Shown: positions 21,420 through 33,141 of the stretch, in pieces
Numbering within the stretch: position 1 is the first letter of the stretch
How the letters are laid out: the number at the start of each line of letters is the position of its first letter
NCBI RefSeq assembly: GCF_032854445.1
Contig: NC_088307.1
Coordinates: 9,314,017 to 9,378,016 of the forward strand
Origin: Liolophura sinensis
Taxonomy: Eukaryota; Mollusca; Polyplacophora; Chitonida; Chitonidae
Length of the DNA: 64,000 bases
Reading direction: 5' to 3'
Program-made: the position numbers and the translations under genes
Notes under the pieces: model-generated
Told to the model about the DNA's origin: nothing
The model's input: the letters and a program-made list of their open reading frames with translations, nothing else
The model's database searches: none

Positions 21420-23355
21420 ATTCCAGCGGCCATTATTTAGGAATTCACAGACATTAAAGAAATAGAAATTGTCACGTGCATCTCGAGTTAAATGTGTAAA
21501 ATCAGACAACATTTCAGGAATTGTGGACCAAAACTTTGATATTCCAGTGGGCATTATTTAGGAACTCACAGACATTAAAGAAATAGAAATTGTCATGTGC
21601 ATCTCGAGTTAAATGTGTAAAATTAGACAACATTTCAGGAATTGTGGATGAAAACTTTGATATTCCAGTGGGCATTATTTAGGAATTCGCAGGCATTAAA
21701 GAAATAGAAATTGTCATGTGCATCTCGAGTTAAATGTGTAAAATTAGACAACATTTCAGGAATTGTGGACCAAAACTTTGATATTCCAGTGGGCATTATT
21801 TAGGAATTCACAGACATTAAAGAAATAGAAATTGTCATGTGCATCTCGAGTTAAATGTGTAAAATTAGACAACATTTCAGGAATTGTGGACCAAAACTTT
21901 GATATTCCAGTGGGCATTATTTAGGAATTCGCAGACATTAAAGAAATAGAAATTGTCATGTGCATCTCGAGTTAAATGTGTAAAATTAGACAACATTTCA
22001 GGAATTGTGGACCAAAACTTTGATATTCCAGTGGGCATTATTTAGGAATTCGCAGGCATTAAAGAAATAGAAATTGTCATGTGCATCTCGAGTTAAATGT
22101 GTAAAATTAGACAACATTTCAGGAATTGTGGACCAAAACTTTGATATTCCAGCGGCCATTATTTAGGAATTCACAGACATTAAAGAAATAGAAATTGTCA
22201 TGTGCATCTCGAGTTAAATGTGTAAAATTAGACAACATTTCAGGAATTGTGGATGAAAACTTTGATATTCCAGCGGCCATTATTTAGGAATTCGCAGGCA
22301 TTAAAGAAATAGAAATTGTCACGTGCATCTCGAGTTAAATGTGTAAAATTAGACAACATTTCAGGAATTGTGGACCAAAACTTTGATATTCCAGCGGCCA
22401 TTATTTAGGAATTCACAGACATTAAAGAAATAGAAATTGTCATGTGCATCTCGAGTTAAATGTGTAAAATTAGACAACATTTCAGGAACTGTGGACCAAA
22501 ACTTTGATATTCCAGTGGGCATTATTTAGGAATTCACAGACATTAAAGAAATAGAAATTGTCATGTGCATCTCGAGTTAAATGTGTAAAATTAGACAACA
22601 TTTCAGGAATTGTGGACCAAAACTTTGATATTCCAGTGGGCATTATTTAGGAATTCACAGACATTAAAGAAATAGAAATTGTCATGTGCATCTCGAGTTA
22701 AATGTGTAAAATTAGACAACATTTCAGGAATTGTGGACCAAAACTTTGATATTCCAGTGGGCATTATTTAGGAATTCACAGACATTAAAGAAATAGAAAT
22801 TGTCATGTGCATCTCGAGTTAAATGTGTAAAATTAGACAACATTTCAGGAATTGTGGACCAAAACTTTGATATTCCAGTGGGCATTATTTAGGAATTCGC
22901 AGGCATTAAAGAAATAGAAATTGTCATGTGCATCTCGAGTTAAATGTGTAAAATTAGACAACATTTCAGGAATTGTGGACCAAAACTTTGATATTCCAGC
23001 GGCCATTATTTAGGAATTCACAGACATTAAAGAAATAGAAATTGTCATGTGCATCTCGAGTTAAATGTGTAAAATTAGACAACATTTCAGGAATTGTGGA
23101 TGAAAACTTTGATATTCCAGCGGCCATTATTTAGGAATTCGCAGGCATTAAAGAAATAGAAATTGTCACGTGCATCTCGAGTTAAATGTGTAAAATTAGA
23201 CAACATTTCAGGAATTGTGGACCAAAACTTTGATATTCCAGCGGCCATTATTTAGGAATTCACAGACATTAAAGAAATAGAAATTGTCATGTGCATCTCG
23301 AGTTAAATGTGTAAAATTAGACAACATTTCAGGAATTGTGGACCAAAACTTTGAC
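21420..23355. repeat. 121-bp tandem array, 16 copies, starting 27 bp after the PIP5KL1 stop
   Basis: Sixteen head-to-tail copies, each starting ATTCCAG at exact 121-bp steps (21420, 21541, 21662 ... 23235). Units differ at a few diagnostic sites: AGCGGCC versus AGTGGGC, CACAGAC versus CGCAGGC, CACGTG versus CATGTG, and GGACC versus GGATG. Copies 6-9 and 13-16 carry the same variant order, implying a seven-copy (847-bp) block duplication. Position suggests that part of it is transcribed as PIP5KL1 3' UTR. Confidence 0.95.
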
Positions 23356-23629
23356 ATAGACATGGCTTGCTTGGGGTTTATTGATACTTAATAGTATAAT
23401 ATTCTAGACATTACCAGACATGGCATCTCACCCAGTCACAGTATGCTTACCTCATAAAAGACACTAACATCAGTCAGAGTGTATGGACACCATACATGAC
23501 ACCCACCGCCAAGCCACAGTACGCTGACAACAGACATGGAACCCTGCTCTGACACTGGATATTGACAAGAGATAGGACACCCCATCCAGGCACAATATAC
23601 TGACAAAGGGGACACCACCAGCCACACTT

Positions 23630-24655
23630 TTTGACACAGGCTGGTACTGTACATGTATTTTAAAGGCTCAAAACTTTTTGACATGGACAGGTACATCTAT
23701 TTTTAAAAAATCCATACTTTTTGACATGGGCTGGTCGGTGTATTGTAAGGGCTCAAGACTCTTTGACATAAATAGGTATACATGTATTTTAAAGGTTCCA
23801 TTCTATGACATTGACAGGTACATGTATTTTTAAAGGCTCAGAATACTTTGACACAGACAGGTACATGCATTTTTAAAGGCTCAGAACACTTTGACATAGA
23901 CAGGTACATGCATTTTTAAAGGCTCAGAATACTTTGACAGACAGGTACATGCATTTTTAAAGGCTCAGAACACTTTGACACAGACAGGTACATGCATTTT
24001 CAAAGGCTCAGAACACTTTGACACAGACAGGTACATGCATTTTTGAAGGCTCAGAACGCTTTGACACAGACAGGTACATGCATTTTTGAAGGCTCAGAAC
24101 GCTTTGACATAGACAGGTACATGCATTTTTAAAGGCTCAGAACACTTTGACATAGACAGGTACATGTATTTTTAAAGGCTCAGAACACTTTGACATAGAC
24201 AGGTACATGCATTTTTAAAGGCTCAGAACACTTTGACACAGACAGGTACATGCATTTTTGAAGGCTCAGAACGCTTTGACATAGACAGGTACATGCATTT
24301 TTGAAGGCTCAGAACGGTTTGACATAGACAGGTACATGCATTTTTAAAGGCTCAGAACGCTTTGACATAGACAGGTACATGCATTTTTAAAGGCTCAGAA
24401 CACTTTGACATAGACAGGTACATGCATTTTTAAAGGCTCAGAACACTTTGACACAGACAGGTACATGCATTTTTAAAGGCTCAGAACACTTTGACATAGA
24501 CAGGTACATGCATTTTTAAAGGCTCAGAACACTTTGACATAGACAGGTACATGCATTTTCAAAGGCTCAGAACACTTTGACACAAACAGGTACATGCATT
24601 TTTGAAGGCTCAGAACGCTTTGACATAGACAGGTACATGCATTATAAAGTCTTAA
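23630..24655. repeat. 43-bp minisatellite downstream of PIP5KL1
   Basis: About 24 units of 43 bp (TTTGACATAGACAGGTACAT, GCATTTTTAAAGGCTCAGAA, CAC), well conserved in the centre and degenerate at the left edge. Not coding. Confidence 0.95.
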
Positions 24656-25880
24656 GACTCTTTGTTGAGACGTGTACTAATATCTCAGTAATTTTTAGCA
24701 CATTGATTGGTTCCTTGTACATCAACAGAACCAAGCTTTTCAACACTTCAATTAGTATCATGTATACTAACAACTACCAACATATTGAAATAAAATTTTG
24801 AATCATAATATATTTACATATTTTAACAAGTCCAAATTTGTAACTACATTAAAATCATGTTAAACTCAAAGATTGCCCAAATTTGGAATTCGATGGCATT
24901 TAACATGAAATTGTCAATTCATCAAGAATGATTTTGTCCAAACAGGGGTAATTGTGTACTGCCTCTCCTTTCACCAGACAACATCTTCTGAATTATTGGC
25001 TATGCAAATATTGAGAGAATGTTGAACAGTGACATTAAAATACAATGAAGTATTGTTGGGATTTTAGGTAAAAAAAAAAAACAATTACTGTCAAGATGTA
25101 AACCTTTTGAATTTAACAGTGCCATATTCACACTAATGTATTTCTTCATTATTAACATTAAGTGTAGTGAACAGTTTTAAAACTCCCTGAGTAAGGTGGT
25201 TAGCTGGTCAGTAGGTCAGACGTCCTGTGTCTTACTATCAATCACACTCTAAGTACATTGTAACTATCTTGACAACATACAGCAGACAAAAAAAAAAGAT
25301 GGAATAAAAAGTGTAAGTTATTGCACGCCAGAAGTGATATTTTATGAATGGCGTTTGCCTGTACAAATGCAATTTTTTAACAGAATTTACATTTTAGATA
25401 TGTTAAACTGTGGCAAAGACATCAGGGAGGCATTAATTGTTGTCCTAAAGATGTGATCTCATTAGGTTTTTTCATTCTATCACTGTATGCATCAGCTAAG
25501 TTTGGTATTTTTATATTTTGATGTTTATTAATCGTGCACTAAGTGTTCATATGTTGGGGTTAGCTTACAGCCAGTTTGGGTACTGGTACCCAGTGTCACT
25601 ATTTTACATACTTTGAATGTATGAGGTTGTATGTTGACATGATTAAAAATGTAATCAGCAGTCAAGTCATTTGTTTAAAGTTAAAATTCTCCCACTCTCA
25701 CCGTTTGTGCATGGACCGTGGTGACAATAGGCCTATCCGAACTGTCAATCAAAAAACATGAACTCAACCAATCATAAGCAGTAGTGTTGCAAACAGGGAT
25801 ATCCCACACATTGTTACAAATGTTCATCTTTCTGTGACGTCATAGCCTCACAGTTGAATGCTTGAATGGAATGGGACGTC
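24656..25880. other. Unique intergenic DNA, no gene recognised
   Basis: AT-rich with two poly-A runs near 25070 and 25290. No exon, repeat or RNA gene that I can support. Confidence 0.5.
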
Positions 25881-25904
25881 AAATGTGTTGGATCTGTCCA
25901 TTCA

Positions 25905-27070
25905 CAGGGCCCTGCTGACAGTTCATGGGGCCTTGCTGACAATTCATGGAGCCTTGCTGACAATTCATAGGGCCTTGCTGACAATTCAGTGAGCCTTGCT
26001 GACAATTCAAGAGGCCTTGCTGACAACTCAAGGGGCCTTGCTGACAATTCAAGGGGCTTTGTTGACGATTCAAGGGACCTAGCTGACAATCCATGAGGCC
26101 TTGCTGACAACCCATGAGACCTTGCTGACAATTCATGGAGCCTTGCTGACAATTCAGTGAGCCTTGCTGACAATTCAAGAGGCCTTGCTGACAACTCAAG
26201 GGGCCTTGCTGACAATTCAAGGGGCTTTGCTGACGATTCAAGGGACCTGGCTGACAATCCATGAGGCCTTGCTGACAATCCATGGGACCTTGCTGACAAT
26301 TCATGGAGCCTTGCTGACAATTCAGTGAGCCTTGCTGACAATTCAAGAGGCCTTGCTGACAACCCAAGGGGCTTTGCTGACAATTCAAGGGGCTTTGCTG
26401 ACAATTCAAGGGGCCTTGCTGACAATTCAAGGGGCCTGGTTGACAATTCAAGGGGCTTTGCTGACAATTCATGGGACCTTGCTGACAATTCAAGGGGCTT
26501 TGCTGACAATTCAAGGGACCTTGCTGACAATCCATTGGGCCTTGCTGACAATCCATGGGGCCTTGCTGACAATTCAAGGGGCCTTGCTGACAACTCAAGG
26601 GGCTTACTGACAATTCATACGGCCTTGGTGACAAGTCAGAGGGCTTTGCTGATGATTTAATAGATCTGGCTGCTGACAATTCATGGGACCTTGCTGACAA
26701 TCCAGTGGACCTTGCTGACAATCCATGGGGCCTTGCTGACAATTCATGGGGCCTTGCCGACAATTCAGGGGGCTTTGCTGACAATTCATGAGGCCTTACT
26801 GACAATTCATAGGGCCTTGGTGACAAGTCAGAGGGCTTTGCTGATGATTTAATAGATCTGGCTGCTGACAATTCATGGGACCTTGCTGACAATCCAGTGG
26901 ACCTTGCTGACAATCCATGGGGCCTTGCTGACAATTCATGGGGCCTTGCCGACAATTCAGGGGGCTTTGCTGACAATTCATGAGGCCTTACTGACAATTC
27001 ATAGGGCCTTGGTGACAAGTCAGAGGGCTTTGCTGATGATTTAATAGATCTTGCTGCTGACAATTCATGG
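25905..27070. repeat. 21-bp minisatellite with 192-bp higher-order units
   Basis: About 55 units of the type GGGGCCTTGCTGACAATTCAA. From about 26604 the array is organised into a 192-bp higher-order unit (with an inserted GATGATTTAATAGATCTGGC segment) repeated about 2.4 times. Because 21 is a multiple of three, several frames stay open on both strands; a 394-codon minus-strand frame of Leu-Ser-Ala-Arg/Cys-Gln-Gln type is therefore not evidence for a protein. Confidence 0.95.
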
Positions 27071-27277
27071 GCCTATTTGATTTATTTATTTATTTGATTG
27101 GTGTTTTACGCCGTACTCAAGAATATGTCACTTATACAACGACAACCAGCGTTATGGTGGGAGAAAACCGGGGGAAACACACGACCGTAGGTTGCTGGTA
27201 GATCTTCCCACGCACGGCCGGAGAGGAAGCCAGAATGGGCTGGACTTGAACTCACACTGACCACAATGGTGAGAGGC
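27071..27277 (-). mobile_element. SINE inserted into the 21-bp array
   Basis: Reversed tail TTTGATTTATTTATTTATTTG at the left, body, and truncation within the head region at GGTGAGAGG. Flanks read TTCATGGGCC at the left and TTCATGGGGCC at the right, compatible with a target-site duplication, although the array itself supplies such sequence. Confidence 0.9.
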
Positions 27278-27395
27278 TTCATGGGGCCTTGCACACAATT
27301 CTTGGGGCCTTGGTGACAATTCGAGGGGCATTGCTGGCAATTCATGAGGCATTGCTGACCATTCCTGGGACAATGCTGAAAATTCCTTTTGTGCA
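27278..27395. repeat. Remainder of 21-bp array right of the SINE
   Basis: Five or six more diverged units (for example GGGGCCTTGGTGACAATTCG), showing that the SINE split a pre-existing array. Confidence 0.85.
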
Positions 27396-27544
27396 GCCTT
27401 AACACCAGTATGATTTGCATACCTGTACACCACAGGAGGAAAAGTCTGGCGGTAACTTCCCAAAAGTCAGTGGTTTGCCACGGACACTCGGTTTAGCTCC
27501 ATCCATAAAGTTAACGACCGTTGTATTTTAAAGTGAACATTTCA

Positions 27545-29225
27545 AAGCACTACGTTCAACATCAAACATTCAACCGTGTGTTAGATGCGCTGGTGATAAG
27601 GCGTATTCAACTGTGTGTTAGATGCGCTGTTGATAAGGCGTATTCAACCATGTGTAAAACACATTGGTGATAAGGTACATTCACCCGTGTGTAAGATACG
27701 CTGGTGATGAGGCACATTCAATCATATGTAAGATACGCTGGTGATAAGGTACATTCAACTGTGTGTAATATACGCTGATGATAAGGCACATTCAACTGTG
27801 TGTAAGATACGCTGGTGATAAGGTACGATCACCTGTGTAGAATACGTTGGTAATAAGGTACATTAAACTGTGTGTAAGATACGCTGGTGATAAGGTAAGT
27901 TCACCTGTGTAGAATACGTTGGTAATAAGGTACATTAAACTGTGTGTAAGATACGCTGGTGATTAGGTACATTCAGCTGTGTGTAAGATACGCTGGTGAT
28001 AAGGTACGTTCACCTGTGTAGAATACGTTGGTAATAAGGTACATTGAACTCTGTGTAAGATACGCTGGTGATAAGGCACCTTCAACTGTGTGTATGATAC
28101 GCGGGTGGTAAGGTACATTCAACTTTGTGTAAGATACGCTGATGATAAGGTACATTCAGCTGTGTGTAAAATACGCTGGTGATCAGGTAGATTCAGCTGT
28201 GTGTAAGATACGCCGGTGATAAGGTACGTTCACCTGTGTAGAATACGTTGGTAATAGGGAACATTAAACTGGTTGTAATATACGCTGGTGATAAGGCACC
28301 TTCAAACTGTGTGTAGGATACGCTGGTGTTAAGGTACATTCAACTGTGTGTAAGATACGCTGATGATCAGGTACACTCAGCCCTGTGTACGATACGCTGA
28401 TGATAAGGCACATCCAACTGCGTGTAAGATACGCTGATGATCAGGTACACTCAGCCCTGTGTACGATACGCTGGTGATAAGGTACATCCAACTGTGTGTA
28501 AGATACGATGGTGATAAGGTACTTTCAAACTGTCTGTAAGATACGCTGGTGATAAGGCACATTCAACTTGTGTGATACGCTGGTGAAAGGCACATTCACC
28601 CTTGTGTAAGATACGTCAGGGATAAAGTACATTCCACCGTGTGTAAGATACGCTGGTGAAAGGCACATTCACCCTTGTGTAAGATACGTCAGGGATAAAG
28701 TACATTCCACCGTGTGTAAGATACGCTGGTGAAAGGCACATTCACCCTTGTGTAAGATACGTCAGGGATAAAGTACATTCCACCGTGTGTAAGATACACT
28801 GGTGATAAGGCATTTTCAACTCTGTGTACGATACGTTAGTGATAAGGTACATTCAGCCGTGTGTAAGAGATGTTGGTGATAAGGCACATTTACCCGTGTG
28901 AAATATACGCTCAACTGTGCATTCAACTGTGTGCAAGATACAGTGGTGATAAGGTTCATTCAACTGTGTGCAAGATACAGTGGTGATAAGGTTCATTCAA
29001 CTGTGTGTAATAAACGCTGGGGATAGGGTACATTCAACTGTGTGTAATATACGCTGGTGATAAGGTACATTCAGCTGTGTGTAATATACGCTGGTGATAA
29101 GGTACATTCAGCTGTGTGTGAGACACGTTAGTGATATCGTACATTCAACTACCTTGTAAGATACGCTGGTGAAAAGGTACATTCAGCTGTGTGTAAGGCA
29201 CGCTGTTGATAAGGCACATTCACCT
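27545..29225. repeat. 37-bp satellite array
   Basis: Some 44 imperfect units of about 37 bp (GTGTGTAAGATACGCTGGTG, ATAAGGTACATTCAACT). The same satellite continues at 29530-29895 and reappears at the left edge of each later segmental copy. Minus-strand open frames are artefacts. Confidence 0.95.
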
Positions 29226-29228
29226 GCA

Positions 29229-29271
29229 TGTATTTAATTTTTAATATTCCTGAGTACGGCGTAAAACACCA

Positions 29272-29336
<65 letters not shown>

Positions 29337-29520
29337 ATTATATATCTTGGTGCTTTACGCCGTACTCAGGAATATTTCACTTATATGACGGCGGCCAGCA
29401 TAATGGTGGGAGGAATCCGGAAGGAATCTAGCATGAGGTGGATCTGAACTTACAGCGACCGCATTGTTGAGAGGCTTCTGGGTCTTTACGCTGCGTTCGC
29501 GCACAAATCAACTGAGCAAC
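29229..29520 (-). mobile_element. SINE with an inverted tail fragment and (TA)n loop, inserted in the 37-bp satellite
   Basis: A short plus-oriented SINE tail (GAGTACGGCGTAAAACACC, about 29250-29271), a (TA)n run to about 29345, then a minus-oriented SINE from CTTGGTGCTTTACGCCG to the tRNA head CAACTGAGCAACGGAGGCCC. The two tails form roughly 35-bp inverted arms around the TA run. Satellite units flank both sides. Confidence 0.85.
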
Positions 29521-29529
29521 GGAGGCCCC

Positions 29530-29895
29530 TCAACCGTGTGTAACTAATGCTGGTGATAAGCCACATTTAACTGTTTGTAAGACACGCTGGTGATCAGGCA
29601 CATTCACGCGTGTGTGAGATACGCTAGTGGTAAGATACATTCACCCGTGTGTAAGATGTGCTGGTGATAAGGCACATTCACGCGTGTGGGATACGCTAGT
29701 GACATGGTACATTCAATCATGTGTAAAATATGCTGGACACAAGGCACATTCACGCGTGTGAAAAATATGCTGCAGATAAGGCACATTCAACCGTGTGTAA
29801 AATACCCTGGCGATAAGGTACACTCACCTGTAAGATACGTTAGTAATAAGGTACATTCACCTGTGTGTAAGAAACGTTGGTGATAAGTTACTACG
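29530..29895. repeat. 37-bp satellite, right continuation (unit 1)
   Basis: About ten diverged units of the same satellite as 27545-29225, ending at TTGGTGATAAGTTACTACG. Confidence 0.9.
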
Positions 29896-30428
29896 TTGTG
29901 GCAAAATATATATACACACGGTTATCAAAAAAAAAAAAAAACCGACGCAAAGTTGCCTAATGGTGTAGTGTTAATGGCGTTCATAAACTTTATTAGCATT
30001 AAGCTAAGTATGTTGGCAGAACTGGGCAAAATAACCGTCCAAAGGACGTTCCAAGTTCTGTATTCATAGTTGTTTTCTGACATAGGCCATTGGTAGTAAC
30101 TAATAAACAAAGAAATATGGTTGCAAATGGTGTAAAACATAAATCCGTATCAGCCTCTGTGTCAAGAGTTCACGAAGTCTTGTTGACAGGACGTAGTCGT
30201 GGATCCATAAACCACTGACAGATAATTTTATCTTATTATTTCATACATATGAAGGCTACCGTATTCCTCAAAGGCGACAAAGTTCTTCAGTTACTTGACA
30301 AAGGATGGTGGTTTTATACACCATATACTCCTTTACCCTTTCAAACATAAATATAGCAGTATCGTAGTCGTACTAGTGAAATATTCTTGAGTACGGCGTT
30401 AAACCTCAGTGAAAAAATCCTCAAATGC

Positions 30429-30612
30429 AATCCATCTGTTTCACTGTTGTCTTACGTCCTTACCAAGAAAAAGTAATCAATCTGTTTCACCGTTGTCTTA
30501 CGCCCTTACCAAGAAAAAGCAATCAATCTGTTTCACCGCTGTCTTACGTCCTTACCAAGAAAAAGCAATCAATCTGCTTCACCGTTGTCTTACGCCCTTA
30601 CCAAGAAATTTT
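30429..30612. repeat. 46-bp tandem repeat, four copies in unit 1 only
   Basis: Unit AATCAATCTGTTTCACCGTT, GTCTTACGCCCTTACCAAGA, AAAAGC, starting at 30429, 30475, 30521 and 30567. Units 2 and 3 have a single copy (about 38110 and 45340), so this is a local expansion after duplication. A scrap of SINE 3' end (GAAATATTCTTGAGTACGGC) lies just upstream in all three units. Confidence 0.9.
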
Positions 30613-31592
30613 GTCGCTTATACATCGGTGGTTATTTTTCTTTTCTGGGTGGAGGGAACCGGAGCGCCCAGGTTGAACCACCGCTCTATGTCAGCTACAT
30701 GATCAACTAAATGTGAACCAGTGAAATGAATAGACACCAATCAGCGCCTACGTTTGTCAGGGGGCCATTGAGGGCGGCAAGAACAACTGAGCAATTAGCG
30801 CCCGTTCTCCACGCCCACACAGACCAACCACCGTATACAGTAGCAACCACTCAACGTGCAGAAGTCTCCAAAGCCATTTTGATATATAACTCACTTGTAT
30901 ATGAGTTAACTGTTACCGTATTTTTTAAATGCCGTTATTTTGTAATGAGGACTCGTGAGTTTAGTAGTTATGACAAACGCCATCATTTTCAGAAAAGAAG
31001 ACAAACCCGATACAAAAATAAATTTAAAAGAATGCTATATATCACGCAAGGCGTCGTGACAGACATTCGTATAACAATTGTCAATCATAACGGATCAATT
31101 AAGGATCAATAATCCGTAATAATCAAGTCAAATGTCGAAAACAACGTTCAACACAAAACCGCCACAGAAAAAAGGTTTACAAGCACACAAACGCCCAATG
31201 TATCCTATAAAAAAAACACGTCATGTGAGGTTCTTGGAATGGTATTGGAAACTAGATCCGCTCAAGGAGGAATTGAAACTACTACAGATTGGCGTCTGGA
31301 AAAAGAGGGAATATAGCTGTGGCTACCAGAAACATCGAGGACAGACACACACTCATGTATGGCACTCGCAGATCTTTGAGAAACTCTCTTGGCAAAACAG
31401 ATTTGTCTGACAGCTTTTACACATATCTCATAAGTGTAGTACAAATCACTTGAGGGTAACATGACTGGGTATGTTCCTGTCCACGACCCAGCCTACCTTT
31501 CCTACCTGACATTTTCTTAATCACCAGTCCTTAACCAACTGGAGTTCCAACATAACAGCTAATGAGTCGATGAAATGATTGATGTCTTTGAC

Positions 31593-32294
31593 TTAATATT
31601 CACATAAAAAGTAACGCCTATTCGAAGAGTTTTGGTCAAAGATTCCATCACTGGAATTGATATCCAAAACCATTCCATCATAATTCACGTTCTTTTTCGG
31701 TCTTCCAGAGTGCCACAAATCCGAACCGGGAAGAAGTTCGGAGCCGTTTATCCACATGTAGTTAGTACCGTTGTAGGTGGCGCCAATCCAGTAAAAGTGA
31801 TCACCACTGTTAAACCACCTCCGATCGCCCGGGGCTGACTGTAAAAGGAAGTTCAACTTTTCCAGAGTGTCGAGAACCAGCAGACGAGACCTGCCGTTGT
31901 CTTGACACCATGCGGAAGCGTCAGACCACCTCATGCGAGTGCTGACTTCCAGTGAGAAGCACAGATCTAGAGCTCGGCTGTAGTGATGATTGGGTTTTCG
32001 TGGACATCTCGTTCTCAACTCAAATTCCCCGCCTGTGTCCTCATTCCAGTTGTCAAACAGCTGGGCTTCCCGTCTCTCGTAGCTGTAAGAGACGGACAAA
32101 CATTTCAGGTCTTCGAGACAGTGTGTCAGGGATGTTACAAAGCTGGGTGTGTCTGGCACGGTCCTGTACGGGCTGGCAGAAACATCATTACCAGGTCTCC
32201 GGATAAAGCTGTTACACATTTCCGTCCGCAATACAGGGAACAGAGCTGTGAACATTAGAAACAAGAATGCCAAAGACAAGCTCATTGTGTCCAT
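31593..32294 (-). CDS. Secreted C-type lectin-like protein, copy 1
   Basis: Intronless 233-codon ORF. Residues 1-24 form a hydrophobic signal peptide (start MDTMSL; a second Met at position 4). Residues 27-97 resemble a PAN/apple-like module with C27, C59, C65. Residues 97-233 form a long-form C-type lectin domain: C97-C112 (C0 pair), RWSDASAWC at 122-130, FYWIGATY at 167-174, DLWHSGRP at 192-199 and the terminal FLCEY. C130 and C231 would form the conserved outer disulphide. The usual inner pair is absent (the positions read G/M and S), there is no EPN/QPD, and the WND calcium motif is replaced by IFD, so calcium-dependent sugar binding is doubtful. Sequons at N175, N183, N213 and N222. Likely an extracellular recognition or mucus-type lectin; the exact ligand is unknown. 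Copy 2 is identical in protein. Confidence 0.85.
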   Translation of the reverse strand: MDTMSLSLAFLFLMFTALFPVLRTEMCNSFIRRPGNDVSASPYRTVPDTPSFVTSLTHCLEDLKCLSVSYSYERREAQLFDNWNEDTGGEFELRTRCPRKPNHHYSRALDLCFSLEVSTRMRWSDASAWCQDNGRSRLLVLDTLEKLNFLLQSAPGDRRWFNSGDHFYWIGATYNGTNYMWINGSELLPGSDLWHSGRPKKNVNYDGMVLDINSSDGIFDQNSSNRRYFLCEY

Positions 32295-32873
32295 AGATCT
32301 CCGAGAATGCTCCTGTCCAATCTACTGATTCTGAAGTATAATTTCATAGCTTTTAAAAATATGAAAGGAAGGCAAGGAAAATTGTCAGCTATGAGGTCAC
32401 ATTATTTATTAATGAAGCTATGAAAGTGCAGGGTGAGGACAAAGCACGCGAACGTGACCAAAGCCATCATTAGCTGTGTTATGCTAGACTGGCGTTTATG
32501 CATGTATGACACCTTCATGAGATGGAACAAATGAGAGAGGCTCGCCAACATCAAACAGTCAACAAAGCTGGATTCATTCAGGCCATTTAATCAAGTAGAT
32601 TGTCAGGTTTTTGTGACATAGCGTAAAAGGAAATTAACAAATGCATATTTTAATTGAAAATGCCATTCAACTAACCACTGAGGCCCCATTCCTCACTGAC
32701 CTACTTTTAAACAAAGACCTCTGGACGGACACAGTTCACCTGTAATACGGACCATATAATCACTATTTAATTTCGATTTCTACGCTCTTTGTTGACGCTC
32801 CTTTTTTCGCTTAGAGGAGGGGAATACTCCATTGGAATTCACATTGTACTCCTCCTTACACGTTTATTAATTT

Positions 32874-33141
32874 ATTTATTTATTTATTTGATTGGTGTTT
32901 TACGCCTTACCCAAGAATATTTCACTTATACGACGGCGGCCGGCATTATGGTGGGTGAAAACCGGACAGAGCCCGGGGGAACCCACGACCATCCACAGGT
33001 TGCTCACAGACCTTCCCACGAACGGGCCGAAGAAGTAGCCAGCGTGAGCTAGATTTGAACTCACAGCGACCGCATTGGTGAGGTGCTCCTGGGTCTTTAC
33101 GCTGCGCTAGCGCGCTATCCAACTGAGCTACGGAGGCCCCG
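32874..33141 (-). mobile_element. Full-length SINE with 11-bp target-site duplication (unit 1)
   Basis: Reversed (AAAT)n tail at the left, complete body, B-box region (GATTTGAACTC), and tRNA-like head ending CAACTGAGCTACGGAGGCCC. Flanked by TCCTTACACGT at 32863-32873 and 33142-33152. The same insertion and duplication occur in units 2 and 3, so it predates the triplication. Confidence 0.95.

Noticed and set aside
21420-23355. CRISPR-like regular array (121-bp units)
   Set aside because: Whole units repeat without unique spacers, in a eukaryotic 3' flank; it is a minisatellite.
25879-27063. 394-codon minus-strand ORF of Leu-Ser-Ala-Arg / Cys-Gln-Gln repeats, and overlapping plus-strand ORFs
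   Set aside because: It coincides exactly with a 21-bp minisatellite whose period is a multiple of three; several frames are open on both strands, and there are no splice or start signals.
31132-31410. 92-codon plus-strand ORF (Y-P-I-K-K-T-R-H-V...) conserved in all three units
   Set aside because: Conservation equals that of surrounding DNA, and the unit 3 substitutions are not biased to synonymous sites as far as I can see. It lies in the lectin 3' flank, so I did not call it a gene.
31632-32258. Plus-strand ORFs opposite the lectin gene, repeated in each unit
   Set aside because: Shadow frames of the lectin coding sequence.
33110-33141. tRNA-like sequence (CTAACCAACTGAGCCACGG type) that could suggest a tRNA gene
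   Set aside because: It is the head of the SINE, continuous with the SINE body and tail and flanked by a target-site duplication; it does not fold as a complete tRNA by eye.
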